From Parerythrobacter_A sp963761775 (GTDB lineage: Bacteria; Pseudomonadota; Alphaproteobacteria; Sphingomonadales; Sphingomonadaceae): DNA of 64,000 bases. Both the position numbers and the translations under genes were made by a program. The notes under the pieces were generated by a model. It was given only the letters and a program-made list of their open reading frames with translations. It searched no databases and was not told the origin of the DNA. Numbering within the stretch: position 1 is the first letter of the stretch; every line of letters begins with the position of its first letter. The stretch is taken from the NCBI GenBank assembly GCA_963761775.1, contig CAVXIF010000011.1, forward strand, positions 1,054,001 to 1,118,000, given 5' to 3'. This document shows, one piece after another, positions 9,959 through 19,273 of the stretch.

Positions 9959-11721
9959 ATGGCGGCAGAACTCGATACGGCATCCTTCAGCGATGCGCTG
10001 GTAATCCTGGGTTCCGCCGGGATCGTCATCCCGCTGTTTGCGCGGTTCCGCATCACGCCGGTCATCGGTTTCATCCTCATCGGCATCCTCGTCGGCCCCT
10101 ACGGCCTCGGCAAGCTGGTGTACGACCATCCGCTGGCTGCAACACGTCACCATAACCGACCCCGAGGCACTCGCGCCTTATGCCGAATTCGGCATCATCC
10201 TGCTGCTGTTCACCATCGGGCTGGAGCTGTCGTTCAAGCGGTTGTGGCAGATGCGCAAGCTGGTGTTCGGCCTGGGCGCGCTGGAGTTGCTTATCATCGG
10301 TTCCATTGCCGCCGCTGCGCTTTCCATGCTGGGCCAGTACTGGACCGGCGCGCTGGCGCTGGGCTTTCGCGCTGGCCTTCTCCTCGACCGCCATCGTGCT
10401 GCCGATTGCCGGCACCACCTCGCCGGTCGGGCGCGCGGCGCTGAGCATGCTGCTGTTCGAAGACATCATGATCGTGCCGATCATCTTCGTGCTGGGCGCA
10501 ATGGCCCCGGCGGCGGACGGCGGCTGGGAAGGTCTGGTCGATACTTTGATACAGGGCGGCATCGTGGTGGCCGTCATGATGATCCTGGGCCGCATCGCCC
10601 TGCCCCGCCTGTTTGCCCAGGCCGCGCGTACCAAGAGCCCCGAACTGTTTCTCGCCGCCAGCCTGCTGGTGGTCATCGCCGCAAGCCTAGCTACCGCTGC
10701 CGTCGGCCTGTCTCCTATCGTCGGCGCGCTGATCGCCGGCCTGCTGATCGCGGAAACCGAATATCACGGCGAAGTCGAAAGCATCATGGAGCCGTTCAAG
10801 GGGCTGGCGCTCGGCATCTTCCTCATTACCGTCGGCATGAGCATCGACCTGCTCACGATACGCGACAATTTTGCTGCCATTGCAGTGGCGGTGGTGCTGG
10901 TGCTGGTGTTCAAGGCGCTCGTCACCGGCATGTTGCTGCGGCTGATGGGCGCACGACGCAGCACGGCGGCGGAAACCGGCATCCTGATGGCCAGCCCGTC
11001 CGAAACCACGCTGATCGTCATGTCGGCGGCGGGTGCGGCCCTGCTGATTCAGCCCGGCACCGTGCAGTTCTGGCAGATTGTCACCGCCATCGGGCTAACG
11101 GTCACACCTCTTTTGGCGCGGCTTGGGCGTGTTATCGCACGGCGCGTAGAACCGATACCGGTTATCGATGCCCCGGAAGATGGCGAGCATCCGGTCATCA
11201 TTGTCGGCGCGGGCCGGGTCGGCCGGCTCGTCGCACAGATGCTGAAAGCGCACGACAAGCCCTACATCGCGATAGACGCAAACGCGGACCTGATCGAACA
11301 GGCCAAGCGCCATGGCTTCCGCGCCACCTTCGGCGATGCCGGACGGGGCGAGGCAATGGAACGGCTGGGCGTGGCCGACGCGCCCGCCGTGGTGCTGACG
11401 ATGGACGAGCCGGTGCTGGCCGGGCGGCTGGTGCGCAAGCTGCGCAAGGAGCACCCCGACCTGCTGATCGTCGCCCGCGCCCGCGACGGTATCCACGCCG
11501 CCGAACTGTATCGCGCCGGGGCCAGCCATGCCGTTCCGGAAACGCTGGAAAGCTCGCTGCAATTATCGGAAGCGGTGTTGGTCGATATCGGCGTGGCGAT
11601 GGGGCCGGTCATCGCCTCCATCCATGAAAAGCGCGACGAATATCGAGCGCAGATCGAGAAGGACGGAGCGCTGGATTATACGCCGAAACTGCGCACCACT
11701 TCGGCGGAAAAACCGGCGTAA
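9959..11721 (+). CDS. KefB-type monovalent cation:proton antiporter, two frame breaks
   Basis: An inner-membrane CPA2 antiporter with a cytoplasmic TrkA-N domain, exchanging K+ or Na+ for H+. The membrane part includes ITPVIGFILIGILVGPYGLG, EFGIILLLFTIGLELSF and SSTAIVLPIAG. The NAD-binding RCK domain starts at VIIVGAGRVGRLVAQML. Two single-base insertions split it: an extra C at about 10133 (restoring YDHPWLQHVTITDPEAL) and an extra T in TTT at 10365-10367 (restoring LALGFALAFSSTAIVLP). Removing both gives 586 residues, the family length. Whether it is glutathione-gated like KefB/KefC is unknown. Confidence 0.88.
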
Positions 11722-11785
11722 ACGGGGCGTGGTCCGGACCCCTTCGCGCCGCTGGCCGTTGGTCGGGCAACAAGGAGACGAAACC

Positions 11786-11968
11786 ATGACCAATCCCGAC
11801 CCAACCAAGCCGATGTCGAATAACGAGAAGTTCAAGCCCGCAAACGTCACCGATCCGGTAAGCAATGCCGACGCAACATCGCGCGGACGCAAGCAGTCCG
11901 GGGATACCGGCGGTAACGATGTTCCGGCGGGCAGCAGCGGCCAGACGAAGCAGACGCCACCCGCCTGA
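11786..11968 (+). CDS. Small hydrophilic hypothetical protein (60 aa)
   Basis: A 60-residue protein rich in Asn, Asp, Ser, Gly and Pro with no hydrophobic segment, so it is probably disordered and cytoplasmic. The start at 11786 is supported by a strong AAGGAG Shine-Dalgarno at 11772-11777, eight bases away. It follows the antiporter gene by 64 bases and may be co-transcribed. It is convergent with alaS, whose stop is 11 bases away. No family is recognised. Confidence 0.6.
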   Translation: MTNPDPTKPMSNNEKFKPANVTDPVSNADATSRGRKQSGDTGGNDVPAGSSGQTKQTPPA

Positions 11969-11979
11969 CCTGCGCCGGG

Positions 11980-14641
11980 TTATGACGTGATCGCGGCCCG
12001 GATAGCGTCGAGCGCGGCTTCCGCCTTGTCGCCATCCGGCCCGCCGCCTTGTGCCATGTCACGGCGACCGCCACCGCCCTTGCCGCCTAGCGCATCGACA
12101 CCGGCACGAACCAGCGCGACCGCGTCGAACCTTTCGGTTAGATCATCGGTCACTGCTACCGCACATGCTGCCTTATCGTCGTTGACGGCAATTGCAGCAG
12201 CGATACCGGAGCCAAGCCCCGATTTCGCTTCATCGAGAAAGGGGCGCAGTTCCTTCGGGTTCAGGCCTTTCAGGACTTTCCCTGCAAAGGCTACACCCGC
12301 GACAATTTCGGAACCAGCATCGGGAGCGGAAGTCGAACCTCCCGCACCCGTCAGCGCCAGGGCCTTGCGTGCTTCGCTTAACTCACGGTCCAGCGTCTTG
12401 CGCTCTTCGACCAGTGCGGCAAGCCGTTTGCCGAAATCGTCCGGCGTCGTTTTCAGCAAGCCTGCTGCCTGCTTGAGCGTATCTTCGCGATTGACCAGCC
12501 AGCGCCGCGCGGCTTCGCCTGTCAGTGCCTCGACCCGGCGCACCCCCGACGAGACGGCGCTTTCCGAGACAATCCGCAGCAAGCCGATATCGCCTGTGGC
12601 ATCGACATGGGTGCCGCCACACAGCTCGACGGAGTAGTTCAGGCCGGTATCGCCCGCGCGCCCAATCGACAGCACGCGGACCTCGTCGCCATATTTCTCG
12701 CCGAACAGCGCGAGCGCACCTGCCTCCACCGCCTCGTCCGGTGTCATCAGCCGCGTGCCCACGGTCTCGTTGGCGCGGATTTCCTCGTTCACAGCTGCTT
12801 CAATGGCGTCGAGATCGTCCGCTGACAGCGGTTTCGGGTGCGAGAAATCGAAACGGAAGCGGTCTTCGGCAACCAGCGAGCCCTTCTGCGTGACGTGTTC
12901 CCCCAGCTGTGCGCGCAGGGCCGCATGCAGCAGATGCGTGGCGGAATGGTTCGCGCGCACACGGTCGCGCCGCGCTGCATCGACTGTCAGCCGGACGATA
13001 TCGCCAACCGCGATCTCACCGCTTTCGATGGAGACATGATGGGCGTGAAGCCTGCCGATGGGCTTGGCAGTATCGGTCACTTGCGCCGCAAAGCCGGACG
13101 TGGTGTCCATCGTCCCGGCATCGCCCGCCTGGCCGCCGCTTTCGGCATAGAAGGGTGTCTGGTTGGTCAGTACGTAAAGTGTGTCGCCTGGCTTGGCAGT
13201 TTCGGTTTCCGCTCCGTCTTGCACAAGTGCTACAACCCGGCCTTCGCCTTCGGTGGCGGAATAGCCGGTAAATTCGGTGGCGCCGTGCCGTTCGGCAATA
13301 TCGAACCAGACATCGTCGGACGTGGCCGCGCCGGAGCCCTTCCATGCGGCGCGGGCGGCTTTCTTCTGTTCGGCCATCGCCGCGTCGAACCCGGCGCGGT
13401 CCACGGTCATGCCGCGGTCGCGCAAGGCGTCTTCGGTCAGGTCGAGGGGGAAGCCGTAGGTGTCGTAAAGCTTGAAGGCCGTGCCACCATCGAGCGTCGC
13501 GCCACTGGAGAGATTGGCGGTTTCCTGATCGAGCAGCCGCAACCCGTTGTCGAGTGTGCGGCGGAACTGCACTTCCTCGCGCTCCAGTACTTCAGCGATC
13601 AGTGGCTTCGCCGCGTTGCAATTCCGGGAAGGCCTGCCCCATTTCTCCGACCAGTGCGGGGACGAGGCGGTGCATCAGCGGTTCGCTTGCGCCGAGCAAG
13701 TGCGCATGGCGCATGGCACGGCGCATGATGCGGCGCAGGACATAGCCGCGCCCCTCGTTGGAAGGCAGCACGCCGTCGGCGAGCAGGAACGAGGTCGAGC
13801 GCAAATGGTCGGCGATGACGCGGTGGCTGGCGGAGGTGCCGGGTGTGGCTGGCTGGCCCACCGCAGTTTCCGAAGCTTCGATCAACGCGCGGAAGGTGTC
13901 GATGTCGTAATTGTTGTGAACGCCCTGCATGACAGCCGCGACACGTTCGAGTCCCATGCCGGTATCGATGGACGGACGTGGCAATGGCGAGCGGGTGCCA
14001 TCCGCTGCCTGGTCGAATTGCATGAACACCAGGTTCCAAATTTCGATGAAGCGGTCGCCGTCCTCATCCGGGCTGCCGGGTGGTCCCCCCGGGATATGGT
14101 CGCCGTGATCGTAAAAAATCTCGCTCGACGGGCCGCAGGGTCCGGTGTCGCCCATCGACCAGAAATTGTCGTCCGTCGCGATGCGGATGATACGGTCTTC
14201 GGGCAAGCCGGCGATCTTGCACCACAGGTCGAAGGCTTCATCATCAGTATGATAGACCGTCACCAGCAGGCGGTCGGCGGGCAGGCCCCATTCGCGGGTC
14301 AGCAAGGTCCAGGCATTGGCAATCGCCTGTTCCTTGAAATAATCGCCGAAGCTGAAATTGCCGAGCATTTCGAAGAAGGTATGGTGCCGGGCGGTGTAGC
14401 CGACATTGTCGAGATCGTTGTGCTTGCCGCCGGCACGAACGCATTTCTGGCTGCTGGTGGCGCGCGGGGCGGGCGGGCTTTCAAGTCCGGTGAAGACGTT
14501 CTTGAACGGCACCATCCCGGCATTGACGAACATCAGCGTCGGGTCGTTATGCGGCACCAGCGGCGCGCTGGGGATCACGGCGTGGTCAGCCTGTTCGAAG
14601 TAGTCGAGAAAGGACCGGCGGATATCGTTCGTGGATTGCAT
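11980..14641 (-). CDS. alaS: Alanine--tRNA ligase, frame broken at about 13618
   Basis: Charges tRNA-Ala with alanine, an essential step in translation. The N-terminal catalytic part has MFVNAGMVPFKNVFTG and FFEMLGNFSFGDYFKE. The second frame contains the editing-domain metal site (HSATHLLHAALR and CGGTHVDATGDIG) and the C-terminal DHHA1-type domain. The frame breaks after AFPEL: removing one G (plus strand) at 13618 restores FPELNAAKPLIAEVLEREEV and an 886-residue enzyme of normal length. As an essential gene it cannot be dead, so a sequencing insertion is the likely cause. The start ATG at 14641 gives the usual MQSTNDIRRSFLDYF. Confidence 0.95.
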
Positions 14642-14761
14642 CGCGGGTGATTAGGCGCTGGTGCGGTTTGCGACAAGATGCCGCAGCCCGCGTTGCGGTT
14701 GCCGTGGCACTGTTGACACATGACACACGGTTCACGGGTGGCAAATTATCGAGCATCGGGC

Positions 14762-14791
14762 AGGCCAAAACACGAAAGGCCAAAACACGAA
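14762..14791. repeat. 15-bp tandem direct repeat downstream of recA
   Basis: Two exact copies of AGGCCAAAACACGAA lie head to tail at 14762-14776 and 14777-14791, and a partial third copy (AGGCC) begins at 14792 inside a hairpin arm. They sit in the 244-base space between recA and alaS. On the recA strand they read as T-rich TTCGTGTTTTGGCCT runs following the hairpin. Apart from these and the hairpin I see nothing else in this spacer. Confidence 0.85.
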
Positions 14792-14831
14792 AGGCCGATA
14801 CAGCGTCCGGTCAGAACGCAGCATCGGCCTT
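14791..14831 (-). terminator. Putative intrinsic terminator of recA
   Basis: Perfect nine-base arms AAGGCCGAT (14791-14799) and ATCGGCCTT (14823-14831) can form a hairpin on the minus strand just after the recA stop at 14886. It is followed by the T-rich sequence TCGTGTTTT, itself repeated. The 23-base loop is long for a classical terminator and the T-run is interrupted, so this is a moderate call. Confidence 0.5.
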
Positions 14832-14885
14832 CCATCGTTTTACGGGCCGGGAAATAGCACACCGACCCCTTGAAGAGCGAGAGCG

Positions 14886-15947
14886 TCAGTCCTCCGCGTC
14901 AGGACCGGTCATCATCTCTTCGGCGACCTCGTCGGTTTTGCCCCGGATAGAGGCCTCCAACGTGGCACACATCTCTGGATTGTCTTTCAGGAACTGTTTC
15001 GAGTTTTCGCGGCCCTGCCCGATACGGACGCTGTCATAGGAGAACCAGGAACCCGATTTCTCCACGATGCCGGCCTTGACGCCGAGGTCGAGTATCTCGC
15101 CGATCTTGGAGATCCCTTCGCCATACATGATGTCGAACTCGACCTGCTTGAACGGCGGCGCGACCTTGTTCTTGACCACTTTGACGCGGGTGGAGTTGCC
15201 GATGATCTCGTCCCGGTCCTTGATCTGGCCGGTGCGGCGGATGTCGAGGCGGACCGAGGCATAGAACTTGAGCGCATTACCGCCCGTCGTGGTTTCGGGG
15301 TTGCCGTACATCACGCCGATTTTCATGCGGAGCTGGTTGATGAAGATCACCATGCATTTCGACCGGTTGATCGATCCCGTCAGCTTGCGCAGCGATTGCG
15401 ACATGAGGCGCGCCTGCAAGCCGACATGGCTGTCGCCCATCTCGCCTTCGATTTCCGCACGCGGAACCAGCGCCGCAACCGAATCGACCACCAGCACATC
15501 GACGGCGTTGGAGCGGACCAGCGTATCGGTGATTTCCAGTGCCTGCTCGCCCGTATCGGGCTGCGATACGATCAGTTCGTCCACATCCACGCCCAGCTTC
15601 TTGGCATAGACAGGGTCGAGTGCATGCTCGGCATCGATGAAGGCAGCGGTGCCGCCGTTCTTCTGCGCCTCTGCAATCACATGCAGCGCCAGCGTGGTCT
15701 TGCCCGAGCTTTCCGGGCCGTATACCTCGATCACGCGGCCCTTCGGCAGGCCACCGATGCCGAGTGCGATATCCAGGCCGAGCGAGCCGGTGGAAATCGC
15801 TTCGATATTCATCGCCTCCCGGCTGCCCAGCTTCATCGCCGAGCCTTTGCCGAATGCGCGGTCGATCTGCGACAGCGCCGCGTCCAGTGCCTTCTGACGG
15901 TCCACGTTTGGTTCCTTACCTTCTACCAGCTTGAGTTTAGCCGACAT
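14886..15947 (-). CDS. recA: Recombinase RecA
   Basis: The 353-residue RecA forms filaments on single-stranded DNA, drives homologous recombination and triggers LexA self-cleavage. Walker A (GPESSGKTT), Walker B-type strand (VDVLVVDSVAALVPRAEIEGE), loop L1 (GDSHVGLQARLMSQ) and the MAW-like ssDNA region (INQLRMKIGVMYGNPETTTGG) are all present. The C-terminus is acidic as usual. The gene is monocistronic. A LexA box 78 bases upstream (16025-16039) indicates SOS induction. Confidence 0.99.
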   Translation of the reverse strand: MSAKLKLVEGKEPNVDRQKALDAALSQIDRAFGKGSAMKLGSREAMNIEAISTGSLGLDIALGIGGLPKGRVIEVYGPESSGKTTLALHVIAEAQKNGGTAAFIDAEHALDPVYAKKLGVDVDELIVSQPDTGEQALEITDTLVRSNAVDVLVVDSVAALVPRAEIEGEMGDSHVGLQARLMSQSLRKLTGSINRSKCMVIFINQLRMKIGVMYGNPETTTGGNALKFYASVRLDIRRTGQIKDRDEIIGNSTRVKVVKNKVAPPFKQVEFDIMYGEGISKIGEILDLGVKAGIVEKSGSWFSYDSVRIGQGRENSKQFLKDNPEMCATLEASIRGKTDEVAEEMMTGPDAED

Positions 15948-16024
15948 ACATGACCTCCATCAGATGGCCAGAGCGGGCGCTCCGGTCTTCAACTGTCGCA
16001 TCATGTATCGGGTTTGTTCCGCAA

Positions 16025-16039
16025 GAACAAGAGTGGAAC
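16025..16039 (-). promoter_or_regulatory. SOS (LexA) box upstream of recA
   Basis: On the recA strand the sequence GTTCCACTCTTGTTC is an exact match to the alphaproteobacterial LexA operator GTTC-N7-GTTC. It ends 78 bases before the recA start codon, a suitable place for the promoter. A second box of the same form precedes uvrA in this window. Confidence 0.88.
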
Positions 16040-16059
16040 AAAAATAATGTTGGAGTTCG

Positions 16060-17730
16060 CTATTTGTCGGTTCCGGCAACGCTGCGGATGGACCAGTCCA
16101 CGGTGCGGGTCTGCCCGGCGCGCACGGTAAACTCGATCACCTCTTCACCGTCCATAATACGCTGCGTGACGCCGCGTGTGCGATAGCGCCAGTCACCTGC
16201 CGCACCCAGCACGATCCGCATCGGTGCATCGCGCGTGGACAGGTTGACGACGCGCGCGCGCATTGCTGCCCAGTCGCCGTCTAGCCGCGCTTTCATCGCC
16301 TTCCCGTCGCGCATGGTGCACAGGCTCCGCACGCTGCTCGCTTCGCCCAGCGCGACTTCCACGTCCTGCCCTTCGGCATAATCGCGCAACGCCTCATCGG
16401 CGATCAGCAGGGGGCCGAACTGCGCCATTTCCGGGATCCGTTCGAACACGCTGATACCGCCGCTGGGCAGCGCGATACCCAGCCCCTCGCCTTCAGTATT
16501 GACTGATTCCAGCGTCAGTTGCGTCGTCGGCAGTTCGTCCGTTTCCCAGTTGCGTGTAAAATCGCTTGGATCGCAGACAGCGCGATGCACGAAGCGCCCG
16601 TCCACACCTTCCTTTTGCAGGAACGCCACCTGTTTCAGGCTTTGCGCAGCCACGGTAACGGGTTCGGGAACGCGGTAGAGCTTGAGGTCGCCGAGGTCTT
16701 CCTCCGCGGCCTTCATCGCTAGGTCCGCACGGGACATGCGCGACCCGGTTACGACGATTGAGGCGGAAGCGGCGCTCTCTAACATCATTGCCGGTGCAGG
16801 GGGTGGCGGTGGCGACATCAAATCGTCGGAGTATCGGTAATCAACGACCGGCGATCCCGCTGCCGTGCTGCCGATAGGAAAACAGGTGATCCGCAGCGGC
16901 GCGGCCTGCGGCGGGTCGGACAGGTCTTCGAAATCGCTTTCGACATTCAGCGTGCCCGCCACCACCAGCAACTGCGCATCGGCAAAACTCTGGTTGTTGT
17001 CGTTCAGCAGAGTCAGCCAGCTTTCCAGATCGTAGCGCACGGTGCCGTCGCGGGCGCGTTCGCCCAGATAGGCGACATAATGCGCGCGCCAGTCGAAGCC
17101 CCAGGCGAGGTAGGTCAGCGTGACGGTATAGGTGCCGCCCGCGTCATCGCGCGTGTCGATGGAGAACACCGGCTGCGCGCTCAATCCTTCGGGAACGCGG
17201 TCGAAACTCAGCCCCTCCGGCAGGCCCGAACAGCGCACAGCCTCGTAACCCGCATCGGTCTGCAACACGATGCCGCCATCGGCGCGGGTGCGGACTACGG
17301 CGCTTTCACTCTCCGCTTCGCCTGTGGCGGGGTTGGTCCGCGTGATCCGGACGCGATTGCCCAGCGTGCCGTCGACCAATGCGGCAGGGCTGAGCAGGTC
17401 GGCGTTGCGGTTCTTCTCGATCGTGCCGCCGGGCAGGCCGGTGACGATGGCACTGACCGCGACCATGCCCTCCGCCACGCCTTCGAACCGCAGCGTCGAG
17501 CGGCCCGGCGGCAGGGTGACAGTGCGCGTTTCGGAGATCATCGCGAAGCCGCGCGGCAGCGTACGGCGCATCTCCGCATCGGGCGCACGGTCAGGGTCGC
17601 GATAGATCGTGACGGCGACCGATTGCGGTGCGCTGGCGTCTATCGCGGCGCGCGGCTCCGGCTGCGCCATAGCGGGCACGGACAGCGCCGCCAGCGATAT
17701 GCCGGTCAGGGAAGAAAGCCAACGGGCCAC
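16060..17730 (-). CDS. DUF4139 domain-containing secreted protein (copy 2)
   Basis: A 556-residue exported protein of the DUF4139 family, whose function is unknown. The likely start is the GTG at 17730, eight bases after the upstream paralogue's stop. It gives a signal peptide (ARWLSSLTGISLAALSVPAMAQP). The family features are the SLxFEGVAEGMVAVSAIVTGLP segment, the DWRAHYVAYLGE strand and the C-terminal beta region (WRYRTRGVTQRIMDGEEVIEF). A Pro-rich linker leads to ASIVVTGSRMSRADL, which resembles the plug motif of sphingomonad TonB receptors and is absent from the first copy. It is a diverged tandem paralogue of 17739-19256 and the last gene of the cckA run. Confidence 0.8.
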   Translation of the reverse strand: MARWLSSLTGISLAALSVPAMAQPEPRAAIDASAPQSVAVTIYRDPDRAPDAEMRRTLPRGFAMISETRTVTLPPGRSTLRFEGVAEGMVAVSAIVTGLPGGTIEKNRNADLLSPAALVDGTLGNRVRITRTNPATGEAESESAVVRTRADGGIVLQTDAGYEAVRCSGLPEGLSFDRVPEGLSAQPVFSIDTRDDAGGTYTVTLTYLAWGFDWRAHYVAYLGERARDGTVRYDLESWLTLLNDNNQSFADAQLLVVAGTLNVESDFEDLSDPPQAAPLRITCFPIGSTAAGSPVVDYRYSDDLMSPPPPPAPAMMLESAASASIVVTGSRMSRADLAMKAAEEDLGDLKLYRVPEPVTVAAQSLKQVAFLQKEGVDGRFVHRAVCDPSDFTRNWETDELPTTQLTLESVNTEGEGLGIALPSGGISVFERIPEMAQFGPLLIADEALRDYAEGQDVEVALGEASSVRSLCTMRDGKAMKARLDGDWAAMRARVVNLSTRDAPMRIVLGAAGDWRYRTRGVTQRIMDGEEVIEFTVRAGQTRTVDWSIRSVAGTDK

Positions 17731-17738
17731 CGCTTCGC

Positions 17739-19256
17739 TCAGTACCGCGTGGCGTAGGTGACCCGGAACTCGCGGGTGCCGTTGGCAGGCACCGGCACCA
17801 CCCAGCTGCGCTGGTCCATGCTGTCCTGTTCGCCCGGCAGGTCTTCGGCCACGATCCGGAAGTCGCGGCTCCACCAGCCGCGATCCAGTCCGGCCTGCGT
17901 CAGGTCGATGGAAACGGGCGTGCTTTTTGCATTGGTCAGCGTGTAGCGCATGGTGGTTTGCCAGTAGGTGACGGGCCGCTCCGCTTCGATCCGGCGCACT
18001 TCTTCGCCATCCTCGAACACGGTGTAGCGCGCGGTGCGCTCCCATTCCTGTGCGGACAGGCGCTCGCGTTTCTCGACGGCGGCCTGCGTGAACACATCAA
18101 AGGCATCGCCGGTTTTCAGCGACAGCTCGCTGCCCATCGGGGTGTGGCCGATGCCGTTCTCGCCGATGAACTGCGGCGTGCCACGCGCGTCCTTCTGGTA
18201 GAACCGCACGGTGCCGGCGGGCAGCGCATCGCCCAGCCCCCCATCGCGGCTGGAACTGAAAACAATCTCGCTTGCGGCATTCACCGGTTGCCCGTCATTC
18301 GACAGCCAGCCGACGGTGCGGGTGTAGGTCTTGCGCGCGGCGACGCCTTGCACATCGAGAAAGCTAACCTGCTTGGTCTGCGCGTTGGCAATGGTGGTGC
18401 GTTCGGCCAGCGGATAGAGGTAGAGCTCGCCGATGCTTTCACGGTCGGCCGTCTCGGTGCCGGGAACAAAGCCACCACCGCGTCGGGAAACCGAGCCGCG
18501 TGGCTGGCGTATCCGCCCGCGTTGCTCGCTTGCAGCGGGATTACCCGCTACCAGCAACGTCTGCGCTTGGGTAAAGGTAGTGCCGGTCTGGTTGGTCAGC
18601 GTGACCCAGCCCTGCATGTCGATGGCGTCCGATGCCTCGTCATACAGGGCGACATAATCCGCGCTCCAGCCGAGGCCGGTGGTGAGGTAGCGGATGGACA
18701 CGGGCCGCGTGCCGCCGCGCGTGCTTTCGACATTGACGCTCAGCGTCGGGCGCGCGCGCAGGTTGGGCGGCACCTCGTCGAAGATGACCCGCACGGGCAA
18801 GCCGTCGTCGCGCAACACCTCGATGCGGTCTCCTATCCGCAGCACCACGCCGCCCGCCGTGCTCAGCACCGTGGCGCGCTCGCGCGTTTCCGCGCCGGTG
18901 GCGGGGTTGGTGCGTATCAGCGTGACGGTTCGGCCGATGGCCTTTTCCATCATCTTGGTCGGCGTCAGCAGATCGAAATCGAAATTCTGTTCGACGATGG
19001 CGGTGTCGGGCGCTGCAAAGCTGAGCGTTTCGGGGCGAATGCGGGCGCTCACATCGGGGAACTGGATCTGGCTACGGCCGCGTTCGATATCGAGGCGGCG
19101 CACATCCTGCACCAGCGCCTGTCCGTTCTGGTAGATCGAGACCGCGACATCGCCCTGCGCCGATGCGCCCAGCGGTTCGCTGGCATCCTGCGCGATTGCA
19201 ACCGTCGCCATCAGAGCCGCGCCTGTAGCGCCCGCCATAATCGTGTGCCGTATCAT
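17739..19256 (-). CDS. DUF4139 domain-containing secreted protein (copy 1)
   Basis: A 505-residue exported protein of the DUF4139 family. The ATG at 19256 follows the strong GGGGGAG Shine-Dalgarno and begins a signal peptide (MIRHTIMAGATGAALMATVAIAQD). The N-terminal part has VAVSIYQNGQALVQDVRRLD. The DUF4139 region has GLGWSADYVALYDEASDAIDMQGWVTL-type strands and ends with VVPVPANGTREFRVTYATRY. It begins 17 bases after the cckA stop, so it is probably co-transcribed with cckA. The enzymatic or binding role is unknown. Confidence 0.85.
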   Translation of the reverse strand: MIRHTIMAGATGAALMATVAIAQDASEPLGASAQGDVAVSIYQNGQALVQDVRRLDIERGRSQIQFPDVSARIRPETLSFAAPDTAIVEQNFDFDLLTPTKMMEKAIGRTVTLIRTNPATGAETRERATVLSTAGGVVLRIGDRIEVLRDDGLPVRVIFDEVPPNLRARPTLSVNVESTRGGTRPVSIRYLTTGLGWSADYVALYDEASDAIDMQGWVTLTNQTGTTFTQAQTLLVAGNPAASEQRGRIRQPRGSVSRRGGGFVPGTETADRESIGELYLYPLAERTTIANAQTKQVSFLDVQGVAARKTYTRTVGWLSNDGQPVNAASEIVFSSSRDGGLGDALPAGTVRFYQKDARGTPQFIGENGIGHTPMGSELSLKTGDAFDVFTQAAVEKRERLSAQEWERTARYTVFEDGEEVRRIEAERPVTYWQTTMRYTLTNAKSTPVSIDLTQAGLDRGWWSRDFRIVAEDLPGEQDSMDQRSWVVPVPANGTREFRVTYATRY

Positions 19257-19273
19257 AGTGCAGCTCCCCCGCT

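Noticed and set aside
11980..14641. Programmed frameshifting in alaS, uvrA, kefB and similar genes
   Set aside because: No slippery sequence or shared signal at the breaks, different genes affected, and mostly random single extra bases; consensus errors explain it better.
14762..14791. Possible CRISPR array
   Set aside because: Repeats are 15 bp, contiguous, and without spacers; no cas genes. No other array-like pattern was seen in the window.
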